From Guillardia theta CCMP2712 (Eukaryota > Cryptophyceae > Pyrenomonadales > Geminigeraceae): DNA of 64,000 nucleotides. The DNA is taken from the NCBI RefSeq assembly GCF_000315625.1, contig NW_005434669.1, positions 932,066-996,065 on the forward strand, in the 5' to 3' direction. Position 1 is the first letter of the stretch. Each line of letters opens with the position of its first letter. Made by a program: the position numbers and the translations under genes. Shown here piece by piece: positions 48,879 through 60,800 of this stretch. The notes beneath the pieces are model-generated. The model was not told where the DNA came from, searched no databases, and worked only from the letters and a program-made list of their open reading frames with translations.

Positions 48879-50395
48879 TCACTTCTGAAGTTCGGCATCT
48901 AGTTCTAGACTCGAGCTTGACAAAGACTTGGGAGCAGAGGAGCCTCCGATGGCACCCTTAAGAGCAGCAAGGTCGTCCTCCACCTGATCAAGGCAACAAT
49001 AAGACGCCTCATTTCCAAAGAGGAGGAGAAACTGACCTTAGAGCTCGACTCCAAGGCCTTGAAGCGGCGCTCCATGCCTGCAGAGCCGAATGAGTGTCTG
49101 CTCAACCAATCAGCATTCCTCACTTGAATCGCCGGACAGCTCTCTTGCAACTTCAGCCTCCGCTTCCATCCTCTCCACCTGACAGGTACTGTAAGCAAAG
49201 AGCAGAAAACATAACACAGCACAAGTCACCTTGTCCTGCATCCTATTGAACGCCTCCAGGGCACCAGCGCTGGAAGACCTTGACATCATGTCATTGATCT
49301 TAGTTGAAACCTGCGACGGGATCATCGACCAGACAAAACACCTCTTCAACAGTGAAGAGATGAGGTTTACCTTGGCAGTCTGAGCACGAGCTTTGAGCTG
49401 ATCTTTCTTGGCCTTTGCCTCGCTAATCTTCTGCTCGAGCTGCTGCATCTGATTGAAAAGATTCTGCACTGCAACCGTCTGCAAAGTATACAGCATGAAT
49501 GGAGGATACTGCTATCACACTACACCATTACCTGAGTCTCGAGCTGTGCTCTGAGAGAGTTAGATGTTTCCTCCTGCTGATTCTTGCGCTCCAATGCAGC
49601 TCTTGCAGCATCTTCGTCCCCCTTTTCAAGCGCCAACTTTGCACGCTTCAGCCATTCCTCAACCAACTGGTCGGCCTGCTGCTTCTGCTTTTCCAGCCTG
49701 GGGAACGAAAATAAGATTTCATGTATAATCAGGTGGCATTCATTAGAATCAGCTGGACTGCCGTAGGGAAACGAAGGAAGAATAAATAGATGATGAAAGG
49801 GTATACGAAGGAAAGAGGAGTATACACCTTTTTGTGTTTGCTGCAACTTCAGCATAGGTCTGTCTGAATTCAATCAACTCTTTCTGCCACATTCATCAGG
49901 TTCACTTCTAGGAAGGATATCAGATCGGATGACCTGCATGTCCTCAACAATCTGATTGAGCATCTTCTCAGGGTCCTCTGCCTTGTTAAGAAACTCGTTG
50001 ACATTGGCCTTAAAGAGTCTGACGAAACGGTCGCCAATGCCTGATGATCGAGCGTAAGTACGAAACGCTTTTCAGGATTGCGAAGAAGGTAGAACAATTT
50101 TCAACATTTCAAAAACATCAACTCATAAGGGATAAAGATGAGGTATGGACAAGAAAAGCATGTGCTCACAAAGACAAAACAACCAAAAAAAACTCTACAA
50201 TGTGAACATACCCATGTTGAGAGCGCACGCTCCATCACGGCGTCGAGAACCCGGAACTGGCAGGGCAGCAGGAGGAGACCTCAGGGTGATAGATGAAGGA
50301 GAACCAGAAGCTGAGTGGAGAGGAGTGGGGAGCAGGGAAGAGAAGGCGGCGGCTCCTTCCACCGCCGCCATCACCACAAACACTTTACGCAGCAT
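48879..50395 (-). CDS. VIPP1: Plastid VIPP1/IM30 (PspA family) membrane-remodelling protein
   Basis: Exon 1 (50395-50212) encodes a signal peptide (MLRKVFVVMAAVEGAAA) and then a Ser/Pro/Arg-rich transit-like region beginning with Phe (FSSLLPTPL). This is the bipartite plastid-targeting layout of red-derived secondary plastids. The mature part begins MGIGDRFVRLFKANVNEFLN, then KAEDPEKMLNQIVEDMQ. It continues as an almost wholly alpha-helical PspA/VIPP1 core across short exons (KELIEFRQTYAEVAANTKR, LEKQKQQADQLVEEWLKRAK, MQQLEQKISEAKAKKDQLKA, STKINDMMSRSSSAGALEAF). The C-terminus has an Ala/Ser linker (GGSSAPKSLSSSS) and LELDAELQK. VIPP1 builds ESCRT-III-like rings and rods that maintain thylakoids. 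Introns are mostly about 45-60 bp. Confidence 0.93.
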
Positions 50396-52241
50396 TACGC
50401 GCTTCAGTAACCTTAGGGATATCACCCCTATTTGTTTCACCCCCACCCTGATTATTCCATCTTATCACCCACCTTTGCTATATCATAGACCCCCCTAGCT
50501 TTTCAAGTACCCCCACAATTGACGTGCTATCGTTCTGGAACCCCCTGACCACCCATATGGGGATGCCACCCTGTATCATGACCGTGTACCCCACAACAAT
50601 ACCCCACCTATCCCCTGTAGGCATGGCTATACTTTGCAACAAAGACCACAACCCTACCCACTGTTTTCTCTTCTTCTATGTTGTAGTTGACAGCTAGAAG
50701 GTAGTACCCCATCAAAACAGCATTGATGGCTCTACACCCCACCCCTTAAAATTGTTTGTGTTCAAGACCCTACCCTCAGAGTCTAGCAATGTACCCTACC
50801 TCGTAACAATTTTCGTTCTTTTTCAGCATTTCAATTTTCAACCACATTTTCAGCTATTTATCTCAAATATATTCATTGCATCGCTTATTTTTCGAATTTT
50901 ACATTGATGCAATTTTGAAATCTATTCATTTTCATCGGATTGGAGAAAGATTTGAATTCATTTTCATAGAATCTTCAAATGTAATACAATGCATTCAAAC
51001 AGAATGAATTCAGCCGTCCTTTATAAGTAGGGACACATTGTAACCGAGCCGTTACAATGTTGCACGCTGCCCGGTGGCCCGGTGGCCCGGCCGGCCCGGC
51101 CCTTCCATTTGAGTGATCACACTTCCAGAGGCGGGCTCGACAAGTCATCGAAAGTTCTGTGATTTTTTTTTGAGCTACACGTGCAACTGCACGTGCGGGG
51201 TGGGGGGCAGGGAATAAGAGGAGTGGGGGGGGATTGGTGGCGCTTGTCTTTTGGTGAGTGCCATGCGGGCGGGCGATGATGATGCTGTGATGGAGGTGAA
51301 GAGGTGCTGATGATGGAGCATGTGTCTGTCTCTTCCTCCTTCCCCCATCCTCACCCTCTCTGTTCCTCCTCTCCTCTCTCCATCACTCGTCGGATCCATC
51401 GTCCTCCCGCACCTGCCGTGTCCGAGAGGCGTGCATGTTGCCTGCCAGTCCTGTTTGTGTGTACTCGTCTCGTGTCCTTCGCCCGTGCTTCTCTAACGAG
51501 GATCCCGCAGGTTAAACCCTTAGACTGCATTAACTTAATGTACAGCATTCCTCCAGTGATGATGCCAATCCCCCGCCCCCCCGGGTGGTTTCTATCGGTG
51601 TCTGTAGCGAGCGATGCCGCTCCTCGGAGTGGTCATGGCGAGCTGCAGCCTCGGTGATTTGGAGAGATAGCGGAGGAGGAATGCTCTTTGACCCCGAGAG
51701 AGGCTCGGTAGGGGGTTCGACTCCCCCAGGGTTGTGCGAGTTGAGAGGGGCAGTGGGACATGCTAAGGCTGATGTTGGTGATGTTGTGGAGGGTTCTGCA
51801 ACATGTTGATGTTGATGATGTTGATGTTGTTGATGCTGATTCTGTAACATGTTGAAGTATCTTGTAGTCCTGCTGCACAAGTGCGTACTTGTCACCGTGG
51901 CCTTTCCTGATCTGCTGTGTTATAAGCACAGGTGAAACAGGGTTCGTTTCGAAATCCCCTCTCACTTGCCAAACTTGTGGAATACTGGTATCGTAGGATC
52001 TTGACCGCTGGATTAATCCCCTTGTAAGGAAGCCATTTGACATGTGGATAAGTAGTGCAACACCTCTCGTGGTTGAGCGTTCTGTTCCCTCGTCCAAATC
52101 CTTCCCTCACAGCTTCCCATCTCTATCGCTTCATGAAATGAAAGCACGGGAACTTTCATGAGCATGTAGAGCACAACAAATAAATTCACATCGGCATCGT
52201 TGGTTTCCTTTTGCTTTCATATCACAAAAGCACAGCTTCTT
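50396..52241. other. Long intergenic region with C-rich tract, inverted repeat and a doubtful coding stretch
   Basis: Positions 50420-50800 are rich in TACCCC/CCACCC words; 50810-51010 is AT-rich; 51035-51100 has a perfect inverted repeat and a GC-rich patch. On the minus strand from about 52110 to 51540, open frames contain Gln/His-rich (QHQQHQHHQHQH) and ordinary-looking sequence (GKGHGDKYALVQQDYKILQ in pattern), but no splice model convinced me and no family is evident. A small unrecognised gene may lie here. Confidence 0.4.
51035..51060. promoter_or_regulatory. Perfect inverted repeat ACATTGTAAC-N6-GTTACAATGT
   Basis: Two perfect 10-bp arms separated by CGAGCC. Each arm contains the GTTACA word that recurs before other genes in the window. 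Symmetry suggests a dimeric transcription-factor site, or a small stem-loop. Confidence 0.45.
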
Positions 52242-55200
52242 CTACATGCTGATGTCCCGCTCGCTGGCGTTTGCTTCCAACCTCCTCTTGATGGATCGGA
52301 GAGCAGCAAGGTTGAACCCAGTGCTGTCACACCGTTGCTGCAGCGATCTCTTTGTGCTGTAAACAGTTGTCAGTCTGACGTAGCTCATTCCTCTTCCCAT
52401 CACCCTTCTATTCTCCATTCCTATCGCCCTATCTCCCTATCGCCCATTCCTGTCGTCTCTTCCTGTCGACCCTTCCTATTCTCCGTTCTCGTTCCTTTCC
52501 ATAGTCCCTTCCTCACCCTCATCCTCTCAGATTTCCCATCTTGCTCATGCGGTCTCACCTTGAGCGTAGCGAGCGGAGCAGAGGTAGCGCGCTGCCAGTA
52601 GTCGTCAGCCTGCCATGGTGGATCTTGACCACGAAGAGCACGATGCGGGAGAGCAGCTCGGCTTCAGCTGTCAGCGACTCTGCCATGATCTTGTCGATCC
52701 TCTCCAGCAGCGCCAGCACGTAGTCGAACGACAGTTGCATCAGCGCCGGCTCGAGCTCGCTGCTCCTGATCTGCTTCACTGCCTGCCGGAAGTACGCGTT
52801 GGGCGACAGGCCCAGCAGCATAGCGGCCTGGATGGCCGTTGGCTTCTCAGGGAACTGCGCACAGAGGTCGAGGGCCTCGGTGATCCTGTCCGCAGCATCC
52901 AGTACCTGCTTCGTCTGCTTGGCGACTGCAGCGGAGTCCTCGCCCGCCAGGACGGACTCTCCAGCAGCAGGAGCAGCCTCCTGCTCGTTGGCGTCGAGGA
53001 GGTCGTCGAGCTCCTTCTGCCTCTCCTCCTCTAGGTAGATGTGCTCCTCCGTCCTCCTCCATATTCTGACCGACCGATCGTGCGAGCCCGAGGCGAGGAT
53101 GTCGCCTCTCGGGCTCATGGCCAGGCACCAGATCTCTGCGAAGTGAGCCTTGATGGTCGTGATGAGTTGGAACTTGTCCGCGTCCCAGAATTTGATCTGC
53201 AGGAAGGATGAGACGGAGGAGGAAGGAGGGGGGAGGAACAAGAAAGGCAGGAGAGGAAGCAGCAAGTGCAGCAGGAGGAGAGCAAGTGCGTGGACGGGGC
53301 GAGAGATAGTCCATGGAAGGGTGAGGAAGTGAAAGGAAAGCAGAAAAAGACCGAGTATAACCTGCTTGTCTTTTCCCGCGCTGAAGAAGTAGTGGGTGCG
53401 AGGGACGAACTTGACGGCCATCACGTTGTCTCTGTGCGCGAGCATCGACTTGTGACAGTCACCGAAGTCGAGGCCCCAGATCTTGACGTTCTTGTCCGCC
53501 GAGCCAGAGACGAGGAGGGTGCTGTCCGAGGAGATGTCAAGAGAGAGGACTGGGAGCCGGTGGCCGTAGAGGGAGAGGAAGAACTTCATGCTGTCTGCGT
53601 AGAAGACTTTGATCGTCGTGTCTAGGAGGGAGGCCGTTAGGAACTTGGAGTCGGGGCTGTAGGAGACAGCAAGGATGTCGTCCTCCATCGTCACGGCCTT
53701 GTTTACCGCCGCCCCCAGTCGCGCTGGCTTGTCCTCCTCCTTCACGCTGCCGAACGTCCAGAACTTGAGCTCCTTGTCTGCTCCTGCTGTCACAAAGGTC
53801 TTCCCGTCAGGATGGAGGTGAAGCGCCCAGAGGGCCCCAGCATGCGCCGCGATGCTCTCAACGATCTCCGCGGCAGCGATGTCCAGGATGTGCAGCTCCC
53901 CCTCCTTCGTTCCCACCAGCAGGTACTTGTCCCCCGGAGCGAAGCAGCAGCAGATGCCGTATCCTACCTCCCCGACTGTCCTGAAGCACTTGCCGCTCCC
54001 CAGGTTCCATACCTTGGCCTCCCCTCCGGCGCAGCTCGCTACCGAGAGTTCATCCCCGCTGATGGCGACGGCGCGGACGTCTGAGCGATGACCTGGGATG
54101 GTCAAGCTCGAGAGCTTCTTGGAGTCTGGCAGCTCCTTGCTGGCATTCACCTGTTGCAACTTCAAAACTTCCTCAAGACACCTTTCCTGCTGATGCTCCT
54201 CCTTGCTCCCAGCTTCCCTCCCTTTCCTTCTACTTCTCCCTTCTCCTTCCCGTCCCCTCCCCCTGTCACCCCTCTCCTAACTCCTCTCTACGTTACCCCC
54301 TTCCCTTCCCTTTCGTCTGCAACTCCCCCTTCTGCATCACTCCTCCTCCCAGTCTCACCTCCCACACTTCCACCGCGTTGTTGGTCAGGCAGGTCAAGAT
54401 CTTAATCCTCTCCTGGGCCTCGCCCTTGCGCGTCGACACCATCCCCATAGCTGAGCGGATCTTGTTCGAGGTTGAGAAGAAGGAGATCGGTTGGAACAGA
54501 TCCACAGCAGAAGGATGGTCAGAACCCGCACCGTCTTGATGACCCCTCTCCTCCTTCCCCTCCTCCTCCTCGTCTCCCCCTCCCTCCGCTGCCTTCTGCT
54601 TCTGCCGCTTCTGCCGGCGCTTCATCTTCCTCACTGCATCCTCGTGCGAGCGGATCCGAAAGATCTGAACGTTCTTGTCCACCGTCTGGCACAAGAGGAA
54701 CCTGCCATCACCGCAGAAGGAAAGCTTCCCGACACGCGATCGACTGCAACAACAACACCATCACTTTCCTCCTCCTCCTCTCCTCCTTCTCAACTCTGTT
54801 CTTCTGATCACTCGATGACTACCCTACTTCCTCCCCTTCCAACTTCCTCCCTCCAGCACGCCACTCCCCCCCGCCCCCCCCGCCCCCCCCCTCCCTCCCT
54901 CCTCCCCCTCCCCCTCCGACAGAACCCACCTTGTCCGGATCAAACTTCCCACGAAAGAGATGTTCTCATCCTGCTGCATCTCGACTCCCGATCGCGTCAT
55001 CGCGCTCTGAGCTTGAAGCTCCCACACTCGTAGCTCACCGTCTGCTCCCCCCGACACCATCCTCCTCCCATGCACGTCCACCGCCGTAGACCAGACTTCA
55101 CTCCGGTGTCCCGTCAGCGTCTGCACACAGCACTGCTGATCGAGCTCCCAGACCTTGATCAGGGCGTCCTTGGACGAGCTGACTAGCTTGCCTGACCCCT

Positions 55201-55687
55201 CCCCGGCGAGGAAGTGAAGGCTCGTCACTGCGTCCTTGTGACCTCTCAACTTGTACAACCCGCTCTCTGCTACAACATCCCACACGATTATGTCTGTGTC
55301 TTGCGAGCCGGAAGCTAGCAAGGTTCCTTCCGCGTTGAAGGAGAGGCACAGGACGGCTGAGCGATGCCCGTCCAGTGACATCTGGAGAGAGGACGAGACC
55401 CTCGCCCAGACTTTCACCTTCCCATCCTGATGGCCGGAGCATATCAGTCTTGCCTGCTCGTCCTTGGCCAGGCAAGTGATCTCAGAGTTTGTCTCGTTGT
55501 TGTCCTCCTTGAAGGTTGAGATTGGAGTAGAGGTCCGAAGGTTCCAGATAACCAGAGAGTCCAAGTTAGCCGTCAGCACAAGGTTCCCCGAGTCATCCAC
55601 CCACAGGGCATCCGCACAGCCGGCAGATGCGATCACTCCAAGGGTTGAGTTGTCAAGCAGGGAGTATCGCTGATACGCCTTGACCAT
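52242..55687 (-). CDS. UTP12: WDR3/UTP12 (DIP2), SSU processome WD40 protein
   Basis: The protein starts MVKAYQRYSLLDNSTLGVIA, the typical start of WDR3/Utp12. WD40 blades follow (VWDVVAESGLYKLRGHKDAV, LVSSSKDALIKVWEL, MVSGGADGELRVWEL), then a charged linker (RKMKRRQKRQKQKAAEGGGD), a second propeller (VWNLGSGKCFRTV, FLSLYGHRLPVLSLDISSDS, SGSADKNVKIWGLDFGDCHK, IKFWDADKFQLITTIKAHFA, ASGSHDRSVRIWRRTEEHIY) and the C-terminal Utp12 domain (AAMLLGLSPNAYFRQAVKQI, FDYVLALLERIDKIM). The last exon (52242-52356) is joined across intron 52357-52558 to give DSTGFNLAALRSIKRRLEA. Utp12 belongs to the UTP-B module that builds the 18S rRNA precursor complex in the nucleolus. The C-terminal exon was found by phase matching. 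Confidence 0.93.
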
Positions 55688-56091
55688 CTCTCCTCAGTGT
55701 GCTCGTTGGCTGTTTCCACTGTTCCAACCTACTTTCGATCTTGACGCCTTCAAACAGCAGCACTATCTCAGCAATGATTGTTCCATACCTCTACTCTCCT
55801 CTCCTCTCCTCTCCTCTCCACTCCTCTCCTCTTCTTCGCTTCTTCTCTTCGCTCCTTCACTCGCTCGTTCAGTTATGTCCTGCCATGGAGGGCACGTGCA
55901 GTTCGCCCGATCAATAACCGTTACAATTCTTCAAATACGGTTACAATTGATTTCTCGTTACATACGTTATCGTGTTTCCACCCCACCCCATCCATAGATA
56001 CCCCTACCCCATAATTCAAGTTCAAATTGACCCCACCATCTAATCAGACAACAATACCCCTACCCCTCGTTCTGTTTGGCGGCTCTTGGCA
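55688..56091. promoter_or_regulatory. Divergent promoter region with repeated CCGTTACAATT
   Basis: Between WDR3 (minus) and an unrecognised gene (plus). It contains a (CTCCT)n tract at about 55793-55830. Two copies of a CGGTTACAATT/CCGTTACAATT word lie about 20 bp apart (55917-55948), followed by CGTTACATACGTTATCG and a short ACCCCTACCCC tract just before the plus-strand ATG. Confidence 0.45.
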
Positions 56092-57643
56092 ATGCGCAGG
56101 CTCAATCCGGCGATTGCGGTCGGCATCGCCGCAGCGACGCTGATGGTAAGAGAAGATGAGGAGAAGCTGATGGAGGAGAAGATGAGGAGAAGCTGATGGA
56201 GGAGAAGCTGATGGAGGAGAAGCTTATGGAGGAGAAGCTGATGGAGGAGAAGCATGGAGATCAGATGGTGGAGGTGGTAGATCAGCAGGAGCAGGAGGAA
56301 AGAGAAACTTTACTGGTAACACGAACAAAACTTTGGACAAGCAGTATTATGATGAAGAGGAGGAGCATGAGGAAGAAGAGATATTGGAAACAGATGAGCA
56401 AAACATGATGGATACGGGGCGGAGTTTATGTCCGTCAAGTCAATGGGGAAAGCATGATTCAGTTCAGAGTTAGAGATACCATGGAATCTCCAAGCAGCAA
56501 GATTTTCTAACTTCTTGGCAACAGGTCTCAACTGTGTTGATTTTGACCCAAGTGGACAACTACAGTGTGCTGGATGAACAGGTCAGGTGCTGCTGTGCCC
56601 ATGAGCGGGGCCTGATGTTGGCATCGAAGGACTTGGCTATCCCACGAGGAAGTGAGCGAATTGCGAACCTGCAGATGAAGATGGCAAGAGAGCATGTCAG
56701 TTGTCATAACTGTCCTCCATGACGAAGAGATCAGAAGCTGACGAACATCATGCACAGATGCAGCTTGCTGGGGGGCTGGGATCAGCTATCAGGACGATGG
56801 ACAGAGCTGAACTTAAGAACAAGGCCCGTTTGCAGCGACTTGTCCACAGTGACTGGCAAGTCTCGCGATGATTCGTGACCAAGATCTGACAAGATCTCTT
56901 GGTTCAGGCTGCAGGACATCTATGGCAAGGACACAACGTACGACCTCAACTACATCACCAGCTTGAAGCCGGGAGACGTGTCTGTAGCAGGTTGTGATAC
57001 CATGTCTTGCTTATCGTTCCCGCTCACACTTTACTGCTCAGGATACGAAGGTCTGCCGCAGGAGAAGGGAGTAAGTGCAGGCTGTCTTCAATGTCCTTCC
57101 CTTGTCTGACGGCCTGCCCCCTCCTCAGGGTCTGCCGGACTCAAAGGAGCTCGCGGCTGCCGATGCCCTCCTTACTCATGCGATCTCCACACAGGTGATG
57201 TTGCAGGATCTTTCCTTGTCGCCGTCCTCTGATATCCTTGCAGACCATGCCGGACGGAATCGACAAAGTTTGGGACGGAAAGCCGTACGTGCCTGATGAC
57301 GTAAGCAGCTCGGACAGGACGATCGGTGACTCAGTGGCTGAGATTTGGGATCAGGATCTCAAGGAGAAGCTTTCCAAGGCATGGGCTGGTTTCCATCAGG
57401 CTGTGGGCGAGAAGCGCTGGGAGAAGAAAGTCTACGAGAAGTGCGGGCAGGCTGGAACCCTCGACCCCGCTTGCCAGGAGGTTCTGGGTGGAAAGCATGA
57501 GGTATCTTTATCTCCTCTTCTTCTTTCTCTCCTCGCTGCGTCTCTTCTTGACCCTGTCACAGGGCTACGATACCAAGTGGGACGGTGAGCAGTGGACGCA
57601 GTGGAACGGGTTGGACTGGGTAAAGTTGGAGCCTGACGCATGA
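56092..57643 (+). CDS. Unrecognised protein with N-terminal hydrophobic segment and Trp-rich C-terminus
   Basis: Exon 1 (56092-56145) gives MRRLNPAIAVGIAAATLM, a possible signal anchor or organelle presequence. My model then adds an acidic exon (YYDEEEEHEEEEILETDEQN), VSTVLILTQVDNYSVLDEQ, MKMAREH, an amphipathic exon (LAGGLGSAIRTMDRAELKNK), LQDIYGKDTTYDLNYITSLK, GLPDSKELAAADALLTHAI, a helical exon (DQDLKEKLSKAWAGFHQAVG, EKRWEKKVYEKCGQAGTLDP) and a C-terminus with WDGEQWTQWNGLDWVKLEP. Joins preserve frame; one intron has a GC donor (GCAAGT at 56856). I recognise no family. The acidic second exon is uncertain because of the repeat tract before it. Confidence 0.65.
56159..56253. repeat. 15-bp tandem repeat AGAAGCTGATGGAGG
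   Basis: About six copies of a 15-bp unit, one with an indel. In one frame it encodes KLMEE repeats. In my gene model it lies in intron 1, but the unit is a multiple of three and could be partly coding. Confidence 0.85.
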
Positions 57644-57864
57644 GGGAGTGAGCGAGAGAGTGCTCTGATCCAGGGAGAGTGGTTGTATTGTGATAGCTGT
57701 AAACGTTTGTTGAATCGTTCTGACGGTGTAAGAAGAAGACTCGGTGGAGGAAGAGGGGGAAGGGGGAGGCAGGGGGAAGCTGCACGGGGCTCGTGGAGGT
57801 GCTACTGTGTATTCGACAAGACCGGTAAATGCAACCAGAGGAGCGGAGAGCAGCAAGAGGATGG

Positions 57865-60800
57865 TTAGAACACGTCCTCCCCGCTATCAAACTGAAGAGT
57901 ATTGACCGATAAGTCCTCGCTCGTGACGGGATTCCACAAAGACCAGAAGTTGCTGTCAGAAGAAGAAAAAGTCAGCCGTTTCTCTTTCACTTGTCGCGAT
58001 TGCACCTGAAACTGTCGTCCCCATGGCTCAAGCTCTCTTTCGCCGCTCCACCTTCCCCTGCATCCGAGGTCGACAATCCCGACGGAGGAGCCTGACAAGG
58101 AGCCCCTGGGCTAGCCTGCTGGTTCACATTTGGTCGAGCAAAAGCACTTGCTGGGGTCGAGCTGGGGTCGACGGGAGCATTCATGGGCGCCTCATTTCGA
58201 TGAGCATCCCGCGAGCTCCCAGAAGGCGGATCAGACGCACTTCCGCTCTCCTTCGCGCTCCTCGTCCAACCCTGCGGCTGCATGAAAACATTCACGTTCT
58301 GATCCCCAAAGGCCAGCACAGTCCCCTGTAGCGACAGGTGAGAAGCGCGAGGCATGACAGGGCCATTCCCAACAACTCTCCTCGAAGCTCTCATGCTGTA
58401 CATTGGCATTGGCACGGCTGACTGCGCAAGAAAATTGTACGTGCACTGCCCAGCATGCAAGTAGCCAGGGCCTCCAGCATTGAGAAAGGGAGGGGCTGGG
58501 TCAGAGCTCCTGGTATTCGGCCGGTTGGAGTCGCTGGACGAGCCTCGTTTTGTCCCTCTGCTATTGGTGCTCCTCACACCCCGGCTCGCTCTCATGCTCG
58601 CAATCTGGTCCCCATCCCTCGGCTGCCCAGCATTCGTACTGCTCCCCACAACCCGGCTCGCTCTCATGCTCGCAATCTGGTCCATATTCCTCGGCTGCCC
58701 AGCATTCGTACTTTTTCCTACACCCCGGCTCGCTCTCATGCTCGCAATCTGGTCCCCATCCCTCGGCTGCCCAGCATTCGTACTGCTCCCCACAACCCGG
58801 CTCGCTCTCATGCTCGCAATCTGGTCCCCATCCCTCGGCTGCCCAGCATTCGTACTGCTCCTCACACCCCGGCTCGCTCTCATGCTCGCAATCTGGTCCC
58901 CATCCCTCGGCTGCCCAGCATTCGTACTGCTCCCCACAACCCGGCTCGCTCTCATGCTCGCAATCTGGTCCCCATCCCTCGGCTGCCCAGCATTCGTACT
59001 GCTCCTCACACCCCGGCTCGCTCTCATGCTCGCAATCTGGTCCCCATCCCTCGGCTGCCCAGCATTCGTAGAGTTGTTCCCCTGGCTCTGCCCCCCTTGC
59101 CCTTGCCCTTGCCCTTGTCCTGTTCCTGGTCCTGGTCGTTGTCCTAGTCCTGGTCCTACTTGTATACTCCCAAAGTTCCAACAAGCAGAGTTCAAATTCA
59201 TATGAGGTGGCCAATAGGCCGCAGCAGGATGGTTCGGAGGCAGCGGATGAGACCTCGTGGAGGAAGAAACCATCCCAGAGGACGGAGCAAGACCAGCGGA
59301 GCCTGCAGTCGTCCAGTTACGCATAGCTCGGTTGGATCGAGATTTAGAATCCAGAATTTTGTCTATTAATTTCTCCAGCTTGCCCCAAAAATGTTCAGCA
59401 GCCGGCTTGTCGACTCCCTGTGAATGAAATCAGACGAATTCATGCGACACGTTTGATCCAAATTCCTGAATCTCCATGATCGATTTCTTCATTCCCTCCT
59501 TGTCTAGGGCCCTGAATGGTCGTTTAGATACTAATGAATCGACGACACCCTGAATCAATCCGTTATCGATAATAAACAAATTCATCGAAATGTTACTTCA
59601 CGCAATCCCAAGCCTACAAGCACGTTTCTGGAGCCAGAGTTCAACACAGTCAGCATGACGGTCAAGCGCATCTGTTGCATTTGATTGTGTTTGCGCTCAT
59701 CCTCTAAACTTTTGAAATAATCTCCAGGGATGTAAGTTCGATGTGTCTTGACAAATGGTGGCTCGATTTGTACAGGAGCAAGATCTTTTATCATTTGCAA
59801 GCGATCTGCTCGGGCTGGGACATGAAATTAAAGACAGATAGAACCACTGGTAAGAAAGCTTACATGGGGGTGCCTTGGATTCAACAACCACACAATCGTC
59901 TTCGCCATCACTGCCGATTGAGATTTCGACTCGCACCTGGTTGCTGTGTGTGCCCTGAGGACTGCTCCAGAAGACCGCCTTCAAGGAACAATTTAGTTCT
60001 TCATACTTGCTGCAGTCAGATCACCTTCTCTGCGATGATTACATCCTTCTCTTTCGCATTATCCGAGCCGGGCAAATCTCCCACTGATAATTCAACCTCC
60101 CTTGAATTTGCTGGTCTCCCATCAGAAAAGGGTATTCCCACCGCAACAAGTGTCCTCACTCGCTCGCAACAATCGAAGAATGAGCGTATCGACGACCAAA
60201 CAACTTGGCGGGATCTCCATTTCACCTGGACATAGCATCAGGTGCTCTCCCCCGTCTGTTGATGTGCATGTACATATTGGACATTTGGGCATCTCGACAA
60301 TCTCAGGATCTTCCAGCTCGGACGTGTTCAACCTCGAATATGTACACAACTCAAAGGCCTTGTCAAAACAAGGGGTTACGATACAGGTCCCTCCGCCCCC
60401 AGAGCCTCCACACACCTCCATATGTTGACATAGATGGCCACGGCATGGAGTCTCTAGCCTGCAGAGGGATACGGGGTCGAACAATTTAAGAGTCAGAGGG
60501 CCTTCAACCACGAGCTCATCGCCCTTGAGAGCCGAAAGCCTCTCAACAAAGAACTGATGGCAGTGCTCAAAACTTCGCATCGCAACTTTGACCCCTCCTT
60601 CGCAGACTCGGGTTTGCGCTGGCTCAAGTGCTTTGCGCCAGTCGTCATCTTGCTTCGAATTTCTCCTATCTGTTGAGGAATTGCTGCTCGACAGCCCTTC
60701 TACCCTGGAGCTGCTGTCACTCCGGAGATTCCTAGCATTCGACCTCAAATCGGACCGACCGACCATATCGGATGGCTGGTGGTTGAGCTCAATACCGTGG

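Noticed and set aside
51661-51740. tRNA-like T-arm: perfect B box GGTTCGACTCC with five-pair stem and a preceding CCGAG/CTCGG hairpin
   Set aside because: The 3' acceptor strand (AGGGTTG) has no complementary 5' strand at the right distance, no clear anticodon arm fits, and no T-run terminator follows. At most a tRNA fragment.
58455-59205. Plus-strand open frames of 173-241 codons across the 72-bp repeats
   Set aside because: They are shadows of the minus-strand repeat exon: the 72-bp unit keeps all stop-free frames open. The minus frame is the one joined to the SP-RING gene.
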